Part shown: piece after piece, positions 35,798-43,294 of the stretch | How positions within the stretch are numbered: the stretch's first letter is position 1 | How the letters are laid out: each line of letters starts with the position of its first letter | The notes under the pieces: generated by a model | The model's input: only the letters and a program-made list of their open reading frames with translations | Told to the model about the DNA's origin: nothing | Database searches by the model: none | Assembly: GCA_032052615.1 (NCBI GenBank) | Contig: DAMBWF010000003.1 | Span: 372,001-436,000 of the forward strand | Direction: 5' to 3' | DNA: 64,000 nt | From: Pseudomonas_T sp032052615 | GTDB taxonomy: Bacteria > Pseudomonadota > Gammaproteobacteria > Pseudomonadales > Pseudomonadaceae | Made by a program: the position numbers and the translations under genes

Positions 35798-36766
35798 TCA
35801 CTGTTGTGTCGGCTTGTGGGACAGGCTGTACACGTAGGCGGCCAGCAGGTGGACCTTGTCGTTGCCCAGCAGGTTCTCCTGACTCGGCATTTGACCGTTG
35901 CGGCCATAGCGGATGGTCTGTTGGAGCTGGGCGAAGCTCGTGCCGTAGATGAACGCCGGGGCGTCCGTCAGGTTCGGAGCGCCCATGGCCGCGGTGCCCT
36001 TGCCTTCTGCGCCATGGCATGCCACGCAGTTGGCGGCGAACACTTTGCGACCCGCCTCGATATCGGCCTTGGCGTTTTCCGGCAGCTTGCGACCGGCGAG
36101 CTGGGTGAGCACGAACGCCGCGACGTTATGCACGCCATCCTCGCCGAGGATTTCACCCCAAGCCGGCATCGCCGCCTGGCGACCGCCGAGGATGGTGGTC
36201 TTGATGGTGTCCGGTTCGCCGCCCCAGCGCCATTCGGTGTCCGTCAGGTTAGGAAAGCCGTAGGCGCCCTTGGCATCGGAGCCGTGGCAGACCGCGCAGT
36301 TGGAGGCGAACAGACGTCCGCCCATCTTCAGCGCCTGCTCGTCTTGGGCAACCGCTTCGATCGGCATGGCGGCATATTTGGCGAAGATCGGGCCATATTC
36401 CTTATCGGCTTTGAACATCTCCTTTTCCCATTGGTGCACGCCGGTCCAGCCGGCCTCGCCGTTGGCGAACGCCGTGTTGCTTTCGGCATCGACCTTGTCG
36501 TAGCCCGGGAAAATGCCTTTCCAGTTCCCCATGCCCGGGTAGAGCACCAAGTAGCCGACCGCGAACACCAGGGTGGCCACGAACAGCAGGAACCACCACC
36601 GCGGCAGCGGGTTGTCATACTCCTCAATGCCATCGAAGGAGTGGCCGAGGGTCTCGTCGGTAGTGTTCTGGCGCTGCCCGCGGCGGGTCGCGAAGATCAA
36701 CCAGGTGAGGCCCACGAGAGTGGCGCTGGTGAGTAGGGTTACGTACCAACTCCAGAAAGTGGTCAT
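35798..36766 (-). CDS. ccoP1: cbb3-1 oxidase diheme subunit CcoP1
   Basis: 322 aa membrane-anchored diheme cytochrome c. Two N-terminal hydrophobic segments (about 5-25 and 57-75) precede two heme c sites, CAVCH and CVACH, each with a downstream methionine ligand. It carries electrons from cytochrome c to CcoN. The copy next to ccoGHIS corresponds to cco-1 in P. aeruginosa. Start overlaps the ccoQ1 stop by 4 bp. Confidence 0.95.
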   Translation of the reverse strand: MTTFWSWYVTLLTSATLVGLTWLIFATRRGQRQNTTDETLGHSFDGIEEYDNPLPRWWFLLFVATLVFAVGYLVLYPGMGNWKGIFPGYDKVDAESNTAFANGEAGWTGVHQWEKEMFKADKEYGPIFAKYAAMPIEAVAQDEQALKMGGRLFASNCAVCHGSDAKGAYGFPNLTDTEWRWGGEPDTIKTTILGGRQAAMPAWGEILGEDGVHNVAAFVLTQLAGRKLPENAKADIEAGRKVFAANCVACHGAEGKGTAAMGAPNLTDAPAFIYGTSFAQLQQTIRYGRNGQMPSQENLLGNDKVHLLAAYVYSLSHKPTQQ

Positions 36767-36954
36767 TCGGTCTTACTCCTAGATTCTTGCTCGTCTCGCA
36801 CGTTGGGCTTGGGCTCATCGTCGGCGAAGGGCAGATTGGCCGCCTCGTCGAAGCTCGATTTACGTTTGCTGTTGTAAGCCCAGAGCACGACGCAGATGAA
36901 AGCGACGAACACTAGAACGGTACCCAGGCCGCGAAGAGTCCCGATATCCATCAT
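36763..36954 (-). CDS. ccoQ1: cbb3-1 oxidase small subunit CcoQ1
   Basis: 63 aa, one membrane helix (about residues 6-27) followed by the conserved YNSKRKSSFDEAANLPFADD. CcoQ stabilises the complex. The start may be either of two adjacent ATG codons (36954 or 36951). Confidence 0.93.
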   Translation of the reverse strand: MMDIGTLRGLGTVLVFVAFICVVLWAYNSKRKSSFDEAANLPFADDEPKPNVRDEQESRSKTE

Positions 36955-36957
36955 GCG

Positions 36958-37566
36958 TTACCGTTTGTTCTTGATAGAAGTGCCCAGCCCTTGCAGGTAG
37001 GCGACCAGGGCGTCCATCTCGGTCTTGCCCTTCACGGCATTCTTGGCGCCCGCTATGTCTTCGTCGGTGTAGGGCACGCCGAGGGTGCGCAACGCCGAGA
37101 GCTTGTCGGCGGTGTGCTGACCATCGAGGCGGTTCTCGACCAGCCAGGGGTAGGCGGGCATTTTCGACTCGGGCACGACGTTGCGCGGGTTGTAGAGGTG
37201 CGCGCGATGCCAGTCGTCGGAGTAGCGACCGCCGACGCGGGCGAGGTCCGGGCCGGTGCGCTTGGAGCCCCAGAGGAACGGGTGGTCCCAGACGCTCTCG
37301 CCGGCGACGGAGTAGTGGCCGTAGCGCTCGGTCTCGGCGCGGAACGGGCGGACCATCTGCGAGTGACAACCGACGCAGCCTTCGCGGATGAAGATGTCGC
37401 GACCTTCCACTTCCAGGGCGCTACGCGGCTTCATGCCTTCCACCGGGGTATTGGTCACCCCCTGGAAGAACAGCGGAACGATCTGCACCAGACCGCCGAT
37501 GCTCACCGCGAGCACCATGAACAGGGCCATCAGGCCGATGTTCTTCTCAACGATTTCGTGTTGCAT
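36958..37566 (-). CDS. ccoO1: cbb3-1 oxidase monoheme subunit CcoO1
   Basis: 202 aa monoheme cytochrome c with an N-terminal membrane anchor (about 11-33) and heme motif CVGCHSQMVRPF. The methionine ligand is likely in VPESKMPAYPWL. Central portion is nearly identical in DNA to ccoO2. 13 bp downstream of ccoN1. Confidence 0.96.
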   Translation of the reverse strand: MQHEIVEKNIGLMALFMVLAVSIGGLVQIVPLFFQGVTNTPVEGMKPRSALEVEGRDIFIREGCVGCHSQMVRPFRAETERYGHYSVAGESVWDHPFLWGSKRTGPDLARVGGRYSDDWHRAHLYNPRNVVPESKMPAYPWLVENRLDGQHTADKLSALRTLGVPYTDEDIAGAKNAVKGKTEMDALVAYLQGLGTSIKNKR

Positions 37567-37579
37567 ACAGCTCGACTCC

Positions 37580-39007
37580 TCAGGCGATCTGCGCCGCGGC
37601 TTCGTACTCGGTCGGCTTGGCCGCGCGTACGGTACGGTAGGTGTTGTAGGCCATCAGCAGCATGCCGGTCAGGAAGAACGCACCGCCCACCGCGCGAACC
37701 ACGAAGCCCATGTGACTGGCTTCCAGTGCCTCGACGAAGGAGTAGGTCAGGGTGCCGTCCTGGTTCACCGCGCGCCACATCAGGCCCTGGGTGATGCCGT
37801 TGACCCACATCGAGGCGATGTACAGCACGGTGCCGATGGTGGCCAGCCAGAAGTGAGCGTTGATCAGGCCGATGCTGTACATCCGTTCCTGACCGAAGAC
37901 CTTGGGAATCAGGTGGTAGAGGGAACCGAAGATGATCATCGCCACCCAACCCAGGGCGCCGGCGTGGACGTGGCCGATGGTCCAGTCGGTGTAGTGGGAG
38001 AGGGCGTTGACGGTTTTGATGGCCATCATCGGGCCTTCGAAGGTGGACATGCCGTAGAAGGCCAGGGAGACCACCAGGAAGCGCAGGATCGGGTCGGTGC
38101 GCAGCTTATGCCAGGCGCCGGAGAGGGTCATCATGCCGTTGATCATGCCGCCCCAGGAGGGTGCCAGGAGGATCAGCGACATGACCATGCCCAGGGACTG
38201 GGCCCAGTCCGGCAGGGCGGTGTAGTGCAGGTGGTGCGGGCCGGCCCAGATGTACACGGCGATCAGCGCCCAGAAGTGGACGATGGACAGCCGGTAGGAG
38301 TAGACCGGGCGCCCGGCCTGCTTGGGCACGAAGTAGTACATCATCCCGAGGAAGCCGGCGGTGAGGAAGAAGCCCACGGCGTTGTGGCCGTACCACCACT
38401 GAATCATCGCGTCGGTCGCGCCGGAATACAGCGAGTAGGACTTGAACGCGTAAACCGGGATTTCCATGTTATTGACAATGTGCAGCAGCGCGACGGTCAG
38501 GATGAACCCGCCGAAGAACCAGTTGCCCACGTAGATGTGCTTGGTCTTGCGCTTGGCGATGGTGCCGAAGAACACGATGGCGTAGCTGACCCAGACGAGG
38601 GTGATCAGGATGTCGATCGGCCATTCCAGCTCGGCGTATTCCTTGGAGCTGGTGTAGCCCAGGGGCAGGGTGATCACGGCGAGGACGATGACGGCCTGCC
38701 AGCCCCAAAAGGTGAAGGCGGCCAGCTTGTCCGAGATCAGGCGCGTCTGGGAAGTCCGTTGGACCACGTAATAAGAAGTGGCGAACAAGGCACAGCCACC
38801 GAATGCGAAGATCACCGCATTGGTGTGCAGCGGACGAAGACGGCCGAAACTGGTCCAGGGGAGGTTGAAGTTGAGTTCCGGCCACACCAGTTGGGTGGCA
38901 ATCAGAACGCCGAGACCCATGCCGATGACCCCCCATATCACCGTCATAACGGCGAACTGGCGGACCACCTTATAGTTATAAGCAGTCTGACTGATTGCTG
39001 TGCTCAT
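37580..39007 (-). CDS. ccoN1: cbb3-1 oxidase catalytic subunit CcoN1
   Basis: 475 aa heme-copper oxidase subunit with 12 membrane helices and the active-site pattern WWYGHNAVGFFLTAGFLGMM, GPHHLHYTALPDW and GHVHAGALGW (heme and CuB ligands). Reduces oxygen to water and pumps protons. GGAA 8 nt upstream supports ATG 39007; an in-frame GTG at 39019 is less likely. No ANR box was found upstream, in line with the aerobically expressed cco-1 of P. aeruginosa. Confidence 0.96.
   Translation of the reverse strand: MSTAISQTAYNYKVVRQFAVMTVIWGVIGMGLGVLIATQLVWPELNFNLPWTSFGRLRPLHTNAVIFAFGGCALFATSYYVVQRTSQTRLISDKLAAFTFWGWQAVIVLAVITLPLGYTSSKEYAELEWPIDILITLVWVSYAIVFFGTIAKRKTKHIYVGNWFFGGFILTVALLHIVNNMEIPVYAFKSYSLYSGATDAMIQWWYGHNAVGFFLTAGFLGMMYYFVPKQAGRPVYSYRLSIVHFWALIAVYIWAGPHHLHYTALPDWAQSLGMVMSLILLAPSWGGMINGMMTLSGAWHKLRTDPILRFLVVSLAFYGMSTFEGPMMAIKTVNALSHYTDWTIGHVHAGALGWVAMIIFGSLYHLIPKVFGQERMYSIGLINAHFWLATIGTVLYIASMWVNGITQGLMWRAVNQDGTLTYSFVEALEASHMGFVVRAVGGAFFLTGMLLMAYNTYRTVRAAKPTEYEAAAQIA
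37761..38675 (-). repeat. Long block shared with ccoN2 (copy 1)
   Basis: About 915 bp of ccoN1 reads the same as 41277-42191 in ccoN2 (constant offset 3516) in all lines I compared, including third codon positions. Outside the block the two genes differ at many silent sites. A second shared block in ccoO runs 37121-37365, matching 40640-40884. Confidence 0.85.
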
Positions 39008-39055
39008 GCTAGGTTCCACGGTTAATGGAGGTTTTTAGGGACAAAAAACGGCGGC

Positions 39056-39084
39056 AGTATGGAGAAAGAGGGTAGCCAATGCAA
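39056..39084 (-). promoter_or_regulatory. Sigma70 promoter of ccoNOQP1
   Basis: TTGCAT (39084-39079), 17-nt spacer, CATACT (39061-39056) on the minus strand, about 50 bp before the ccoN1 start. No TTGAT-N4-ATCAA box overlaps it, which predicts oxygen-independent expression. Confidence 0.6.
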
Positions 39085-39275
39085 CGACACACGCCGATAC
39101 AAATGACCACCGAACCTCTGGAATCTGCGCGCCGGCCGCGTGTGCGGAAGATGTCCGAGGCTGCTTGGGCGGGATGATTCATCGCCGCCAGGAGGGATTC
39201 ACCACACCTCGCGGTGGCGGTGAACGCAAAGCAGCATAGTCCAATCGAGGAGGGAAGCGGAGCGGATGGGGCAGC

Positions 39276-39357
39276 GCTGCGACGTTCTGTCGCAGCGGGG
39301 GGAGGGGTTCGGCACTTCCATGTGCCGTTCCGGTTCGTCCTGAATCAGGGGCGATTC
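39276..39357 (-). terminator. Three short hairpins after ccoP2
   Basis: The 348-bp gap between ccoP2 and ccoN1 holds GAATC/GATTC (39342-39357), CGGCAC/GTGCCG (39310-39327) and the strongest, GCTGCGAC/GTCGCAGC with a 5-nt loop (39276-39296). None has a U tract. They probably separate the two cbb3 operons. The remaining gap contains only the ccoN1 promoter. Confidence 0.5.
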
Positions 39358-40288
39358 ACCGGGCGGCGGTGTCGACCTTGTTGGAGAGGCTGTACACGTA
39401 GGCCGCCAGGATGTGCACCTTGTCCGCGCCCAGGTATTGCTCCTGGCCGGGCATCTGGCCATTGCGGCCGTAGCGAATCGTCTGTTGCATCTGGGCCAGG
39501 CTCGAACCGTAGATCCAGCCGCTCGGTTGGGTCAGGTCGGGGGCGCCCATCATCGGCATGCCCTTGCCATCCGGGCCGTGGCAGGCCTGGCAGTTGGTGG
39601 CGAAGGTCTGCTGGCCGGCAGCGATGTCGACCTGAGCCCCTTCCGGAAGTTTCAGCTTGGCCAAGTCTTGGCGCACGTAGGCAGCGACGTTGCGCACGCC
39701 TTCATCGCCGAGGATGTCGCCCCAGGCCGGCATCGCGGCCTGGCGGCCCCCGAGGATGGTGGTCTTGATGGTGTCCGGCTCGCCGCCCCAGCGCCAGATA
39801 TGGTCGGTCAGGTTCGGGAAGCCCACCGCGCCTTTTGCGTCGGAGCCGTGGCAGACCGAGCAGTAGGTGGCGAACAGGCGGCCGCCCATCTTCAGCGCGT
39901 CGGGGTCTTGCGCGACGGCCTCGATCGGCATGGCCGAGTACTTGGCGAAGATCGGTCCGTACTGCTCGGCGGCCTTGTCTTCCTCGCGCTGCCATTGCTT
40001 GACCTGGGTCCAGCCGCCTTCATAACCGGGGAAGATCCCTTTCCAGTTGCCGAGGCCCGGGTAAAGCACCAGGTAGCCGATGCTGAACACGATGGTGCCG
40101 ACGAACAGCAGAAACCACCATCTCGGCAGTGGGTTGTCGTATTCCTCGATGCCGTCGAAGGCATGGCCGAGGGTTTGGTCGGTGGTGCCCTTGGGTTCGC
40201 CCTTGCGGGTCGCGAAGACCAGCCACAGCAGGGCGGCGAAGGTTCCGATCGTGAGCAGGGAGATGTACCAGCTCCAGAACACGGTCAT
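39356..40288 (-). CDS. ccoP2: cbb3-2 oxidase diheme subunit CcoP2
   Basis: 310 aa, same layout as CcoP1: membrane helices near the N-terminus and heme motifs CSVCH and CQACH. It is 12 residues shorter than CcoP1, mainly missing residues in the loop after GIFPGY. The sequence is more diverged from CcoP1 than CcoN/CcoO are from their partners. The start overlaps the ccoQ2 stop by 4 bp. Confidence 0.95.
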   Translation of the reverse strand: MTVFWSWYISLLTIGTFAALLWLVFATRKGEPKGTTDQTLGHAFDGIEEYDNPLPRWWFLLFVGTIVFSIGYLVLYPGLGNWKGIFPGYEGGWTQVKQWQREEDKAAEQYGPIFAKYSAMPIEAVAQDPDALKMGGRLFATYCSVCHGSDAKGAVGFPNLTDHIWRWGGEPDTIKTTILGGRQAAMPAWGDILGDEGVRNVAAYVRQDLAKLKLPEGAQVDIAAGQQTFATNCQACHGPDGKGMPMMGAPDLTQPSGWIYGSSLAQMQQTIRYGRNGQMPGQEQYLGADKVHILAAYVYSLSNKVDTAAR

Positions 40289-40473
40289 TGTTCGTTACTC
40301 CTGAAAACATGCCGGGAATGCGCGGTTTCGTCAGCGAAAGGCAGGTTGGCTGCCTCGTCGAAGCTGCTCTTGCGCTTGCCGTTGTAAGCCCAGAACACCA
40401 CGCTGACGAACGCCACCAGGACCATCACGGTACCCAGGCCGCGTAGCGTGCCTACATCAACGATGCTGTCCAT
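40285..40473 (-). CDS. ccoQ2: cbb3-2 oxidase small subunit CcoQ2
   Basis: 62 aa single-helix protein with YNGKRKSSFDEAANLPFADE after the membrane segment. Starts 3 bp after ccoO2. Confidence 0.93.
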   Translation of the reverse strand: MDSIVDVGTLRGLGTVMVLVAFVSVVFWAYNGKRKSSFDEAANLPFADETAHSRHVFRSNEQ

Positions 40474-40476
40474 GGC

Positions 40477-41085
40477 TTACCTCTTGTTCTTGAGGCTGGT
40501 GCCCAGCACCTGCAGGTAGGCGACCAGGGCATCCATTTCGCTTTTGCCCTGCACCGATGCCTTGGCGCCTTCGACGTCGGCCTCGGTATAGGGCACGCCG
40601 AGGGTGCGCATCGCTTTCACTTTGTCCGCGGTGTGCTCGCCATCGAGGCGGTTCTCGACCAGCCAGGGGTAGGCGGGCATTTTCGACTCGGGCACGACGT
40701 TGCGCGGGTTGTAGAGGTGCGCGCGATGCCAGTCGTCGGAGTAGCGACCGCCGACGCGGGCGAGGTCCGGGCCGGTGCGCTTGGAGCCCCAGAGGAACGG
40801 GTGGTCCCAGACGCTCTCGCCGGCGACGGAGTAGTGGCCGTAGCGCTCGGTCTCGGCGCGGAACGGGCGGACCATCTGCGAGTGGCAACCGACGCAGCCT
40901 TCGCGGATGAAGATGTCGCGACCTTCCAGTTGCAGCGCGGTGTAGGGCTTGAGGCCCTCCACCGGCTGGGTGGTTTCCTGCTGGAAGAACAGCGGAACGA
41001 TCTGTACCAGACCGCCGATGCTCACCGCGAGCACCATGAACAGGGCCATCAGGCCGACGTTTTTCTCGACGACTTCATGTTTCAT
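40477..41085 (-). CDS. ccoO2: cbb3-2 oxidase monoheme subunit CcoO2
   Basis: 202 aa with N-terminal anchor and heme motif CVGCHSQMVRPF. Differs from CcoO1 mainly at residues ~35-52 and near the C-terminus, while the middle is identical in protein and almost so in DNA. Confidence 0.96.
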   Translation of the reverse strand: MKHEVVEKNVGLMALFMVLAVSIGGLVQIVPLFFQQETTQPVEGLKPYTALQLEGRDIFIREGCVGCHSQMVRPFRAETERYGHYSVAGESVWDHPFLWGSKRTGPDLARVGGRYSDDWHRAHLYNPRNVVPESKMPAYPWLVENRLDGEHTADKVKAMRTLGVPYTEADVEGAKASVQGKSEMDALVAYLQVLGTSLKNKR

Positions 41086-41095
41086 CTTCGACTCC

Positions 41096-42520
41096 TCAGG
41101 CGATCTGCGCCGCGGCTTCGTACTCGGCCGGCTTGGCGGCGCGTACGGTGCGGTAGGTGTTGTAGGCCATCACCAACATGCCACTGAGGAAGACGGCGCC
41201 GCCGATCATGCGCACGATGAAGCCCATGTGACCGGCTTCCAGCGCTTCCACGAAGGAGTAGGTCAGGGTGCCGTCTTGGTTCACCGCGCGCCACATCAGG
41301 CCCTGGGTGATGCCGTTGACCCACATCGAGGCGATGTACAGCACGGTGCCGATGGTGGCCAGCCAGAAGTGAGCGTTGATCAGGCCGATGCTGTACATCC
41401 GTTCCTGACCGAAGACCTTGGGAATCAGGTGGTAGAGGGAACCGAAGATGATCATCGCCACCCAACCCAGGGCGCCGGCGTGGACGTGGCCGATGGTCCA
41501 GTCGGTGTAGTGGGAGAGGGCGTTGACGGTTTTGATGGCCATCATCGGGCCTTCGAAGGTGGACATGCCGTAGAAGGCCAGGGAGACCACCAGGAAGCGC
41601 AGGATCGGGTCGGTGCGCAGCTTATGCCAGGCGCCGGAGAGGGTCATCATGCCGTTGATCATGCCGCCCCAGGAGGGTGCCAGGAGGATCAGCGACATGA
41701 CCATGCCCAGGGACTGGGCCCAGTCCGGCAGGGCGGTGTAGTGCAGGTGGTGCGGGCCGGCCCAGATGTACACGGCGATCAGCGCCCAGAAGTGGACGAT
41801 GGACAGCCGGTAGGAGTAGACCGGGCGCCCGGCCTGCTTGGGCACGAAGTAGTACATCATCCCGAGGAAGCCGGCGGTGAGGAAGAAGCCCACGGCGTTG
41901 TGGCCGTACCACCACTGAATCATCGCGTCGGTCGCGCCGGAATACAGCGAGTAGGACTTGAACGCGTAAACCGGGATTTCCATGTTATTGACAATGTGCA
42001 GCAGCGCGACGGTCAGGATGAACCCGCCGAAGAACCAGTTGCCCACGTAGATGTGCTTGGTCTTGCGCTTGGCGATGGTGCCGAAGAACACGATGGCGTA
42101 GCTGACCCAGACGAGGGTGATCAGGATGTCGATCGGCCATTCCAGCTCGGCGTATTCCTTGGAGCTGGTGTAGCCCAGGGGCAGGGTGATCGCGGCGAGG
42201 ACGATGACGGCTTGCCAGCCCCAAAAGGTGAAGGCGGCCAGTTTGTCCGAGATCAGGCGCGCCTGGGAGGTGCGCTGAACGGCGTAGTAGCTGGTAGCGA
42301 ACAAGGCACAGCCACCAAATGCGAAGATCACCGCATTGGTATGCAGAGGTCGCAAGCGGCCGAAGCTGGTCCAGGGGAGATTGAAGTTGAGTTCCGGCCA
42401 CACCAATTGCGCGGCGATGAGAACGCCGAGACCCATCCCGACGATACCCCATACCACCGTCATAATGGCGAACTGGCGGACCACCTTGTAGTTGTAGGCG
42501 GTACTGCTTGCTGTGCTCAT
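41096..42520 (-). CDS. ccoN2: cbb3-2 oxidase catalytic subunit CcoN2
   Basis: 474 aa catalytic subunit, nearly identical to CcoN1; differences cluster in the first ~110 and last ~50 residues. All active-site histidine motifs are present. GGAAG lies 7 nt before ATG 42520. Preceded by an ANR box, as for the low-oxygen-induced cco-2 operon of P. aeruginosa. Confidence 0.96.
   Translation of the reverse strand: MSTASSTAYNYKVVRQFAIMTVVWGIVGMGLGVLIAAQLVWPELNFNLPWTSFGRLRPLHTNAVIFAFGGCALFATSYYAVQRTSQARLISDKLAAFTFWGWQAVIVLAAITLPLGYTSSKEYAELEWPIDILITLVWVSYAIVFFGTIAKRKTKHIYVGNWFFGGFILTVALLHIVNNMEIPVYAFKSYSLYSGATDAMIQWWYGHNAVGFFLTAGFLGMMYYFVPKQAGRPVYSYRLSIVHFWALIAVYIWAGPHHLHYTALPDWAQSLGMVMSLILLAPSWGGMINGMMTLSGAWHKLRTDPILRFLVVSLAFYGMSTFEGPMMAIKTVNALSHYTDWTIGHVHAGALGWVAMIIFGSLYHLIPKVFGQERMYSIGLINAHFWLATIGTVLYIASMWVNGITQGLMWRAVNQDGTLTYSFVEALEAGHMGFIVRMIGGAVFLSGMLVMAYNTYRTVRAAKPAEYEAAAQIA
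41277..42191 (-). repeat. Long block shared with ccoN1 (copy 2)
   Basis: Partner of the block at 37761-38675. The first difference at one end is an A/G change (38676 against 42192). Confidence 0.85.
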
Positions 42521-42559
42521 GTGAGGGCTTCCATCACGGTTACTTGGAAAAGCGAGGCA

Positions 42560-42601
42560 AGCATGGTGAAAGGCCATGATGTGAATATTGACCGGGATCA
42601 A
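42560..42601 (-). promoter_or_regulatory. ANR-dependent promoter of ccoNOQP2
   Basis: Nearly perfect ANR box, plus strand TTGAC-CGGG-ATCAA (42588-42601, 9/10). A -10-like CATGCT (42565-42560) gives a start near 42553 with the box at -41.5. The box lies inside codons 9-13 of the divergent hydrolase gene. Confidence 0.8.
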
Positions 42602-43294
42602 CCCACGGCCAGTGAGCCTTTGGACACGCCGCGCTGGAATCGGCCAGTGGGAGAAGCCCGCGCGACGCTCATCCTGGCCCATGGCGCCGGCGCGCCGATG
42701 GACAGCCCGTTCATGGAGGAGATGGCGCAAAGGCTTGCGGCGCGTGGGCTCGCGGTGGTGCGCTTCGAGTTCGACTACATGGCCGAGCGCCGCCGGGGAG
42801 GCCGACGGCCCCCGGACCGGCAACCCGTGTTGCTCGCTCGCTGGCGTCACGTGCTGGAGCATGTGCGACAGCAAGTCGCGGGAACTTTGGCCATAGGCGG
42901 AAAATCGATGGGGGGTCGAATGGCGAGCCTCCTGGCTGACGAAAGCCAGGTCGACGCCTTGGTCTGCCTGGGTTATCCCTTCCATCCCGTCGGCCGGCCC
43001 GACAAGCCACGGGTGGAGCACTTGGCTGCCTTGACCACCCCGACGCTGATCGTTCAGGGCGAGCGCGATGCGTTGGGTAACCGGGACACCGTGGCCGGCT
43101 ACCGTCTTTCGAACGCCATTCGCCTGTCATGGTTGGCGACCGCGAACCACGATCTCAAGCCCCTGAAGCGCTCGGGCTTCACTCATGAGGCCTATCTGGA
43201 GAAGACGGCCAGCATGGTCGCTCATTTCCTGGTCACGCTGCCCGCCGGAGCAGGCGCGGTCTCCGACCGCCCCGATGGCGCGCCTAGCGGTTGA
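42563..43294 (+). CDS. Alpha/beta hydrolase (KANL3/Tex30-like, COG3571)
   Basis: 243 aa. Hydrolase fold with oxyanion segment ATLILAHGAGAPMDSPFM, nucleophile elbow GGKSMGGRMAS (Ser), a likely Asp in VQGERDALG and His in ATANHDLKPL. Substrate unknown. GAGG 6 nt before ATG 42563 supports the start. It is divergent from ccoN2 with only 42 bp between, and its 3' end overlaps the aer stop region by 11 bp (convergent). Confidence 0.85.
   Translation: MVKGHDVNIDRDQPTASEPLDTPRWNRPVGEARATLILAHGAGAPMDSPFMEEMAQRLAARGLAVVRFEFDYMAERRRGGRRPPDRQPVLLARWRHVLEHVRQQVAGTLAIGGKSMGGRMASLLADESQVDALVCLGYPFHPVGRPDKPRVEHLAALTTPTLIVQGERDALGNRDTVAGYRLSNAIRLSWLATANHDLKPLKRSGFTHEAYLEKTASMVAHFLVTLPAGAGAVSDRPDGAPSG

Noticed and set aside
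38940..39355. ANR box upstream of ccoNOQP1
   Set aside because: No sequence close to TTGAT-N4-ATCAA was seen; a plain sigma70 promoter explains the region.
37388..42562. Long plus-strand open frames across the cbb3 operons
   Set aside because: They mirror ccoN and ccoO codon usage and repeat because the two operons are near copies. Only the part from ATG 42563 is a real gene.
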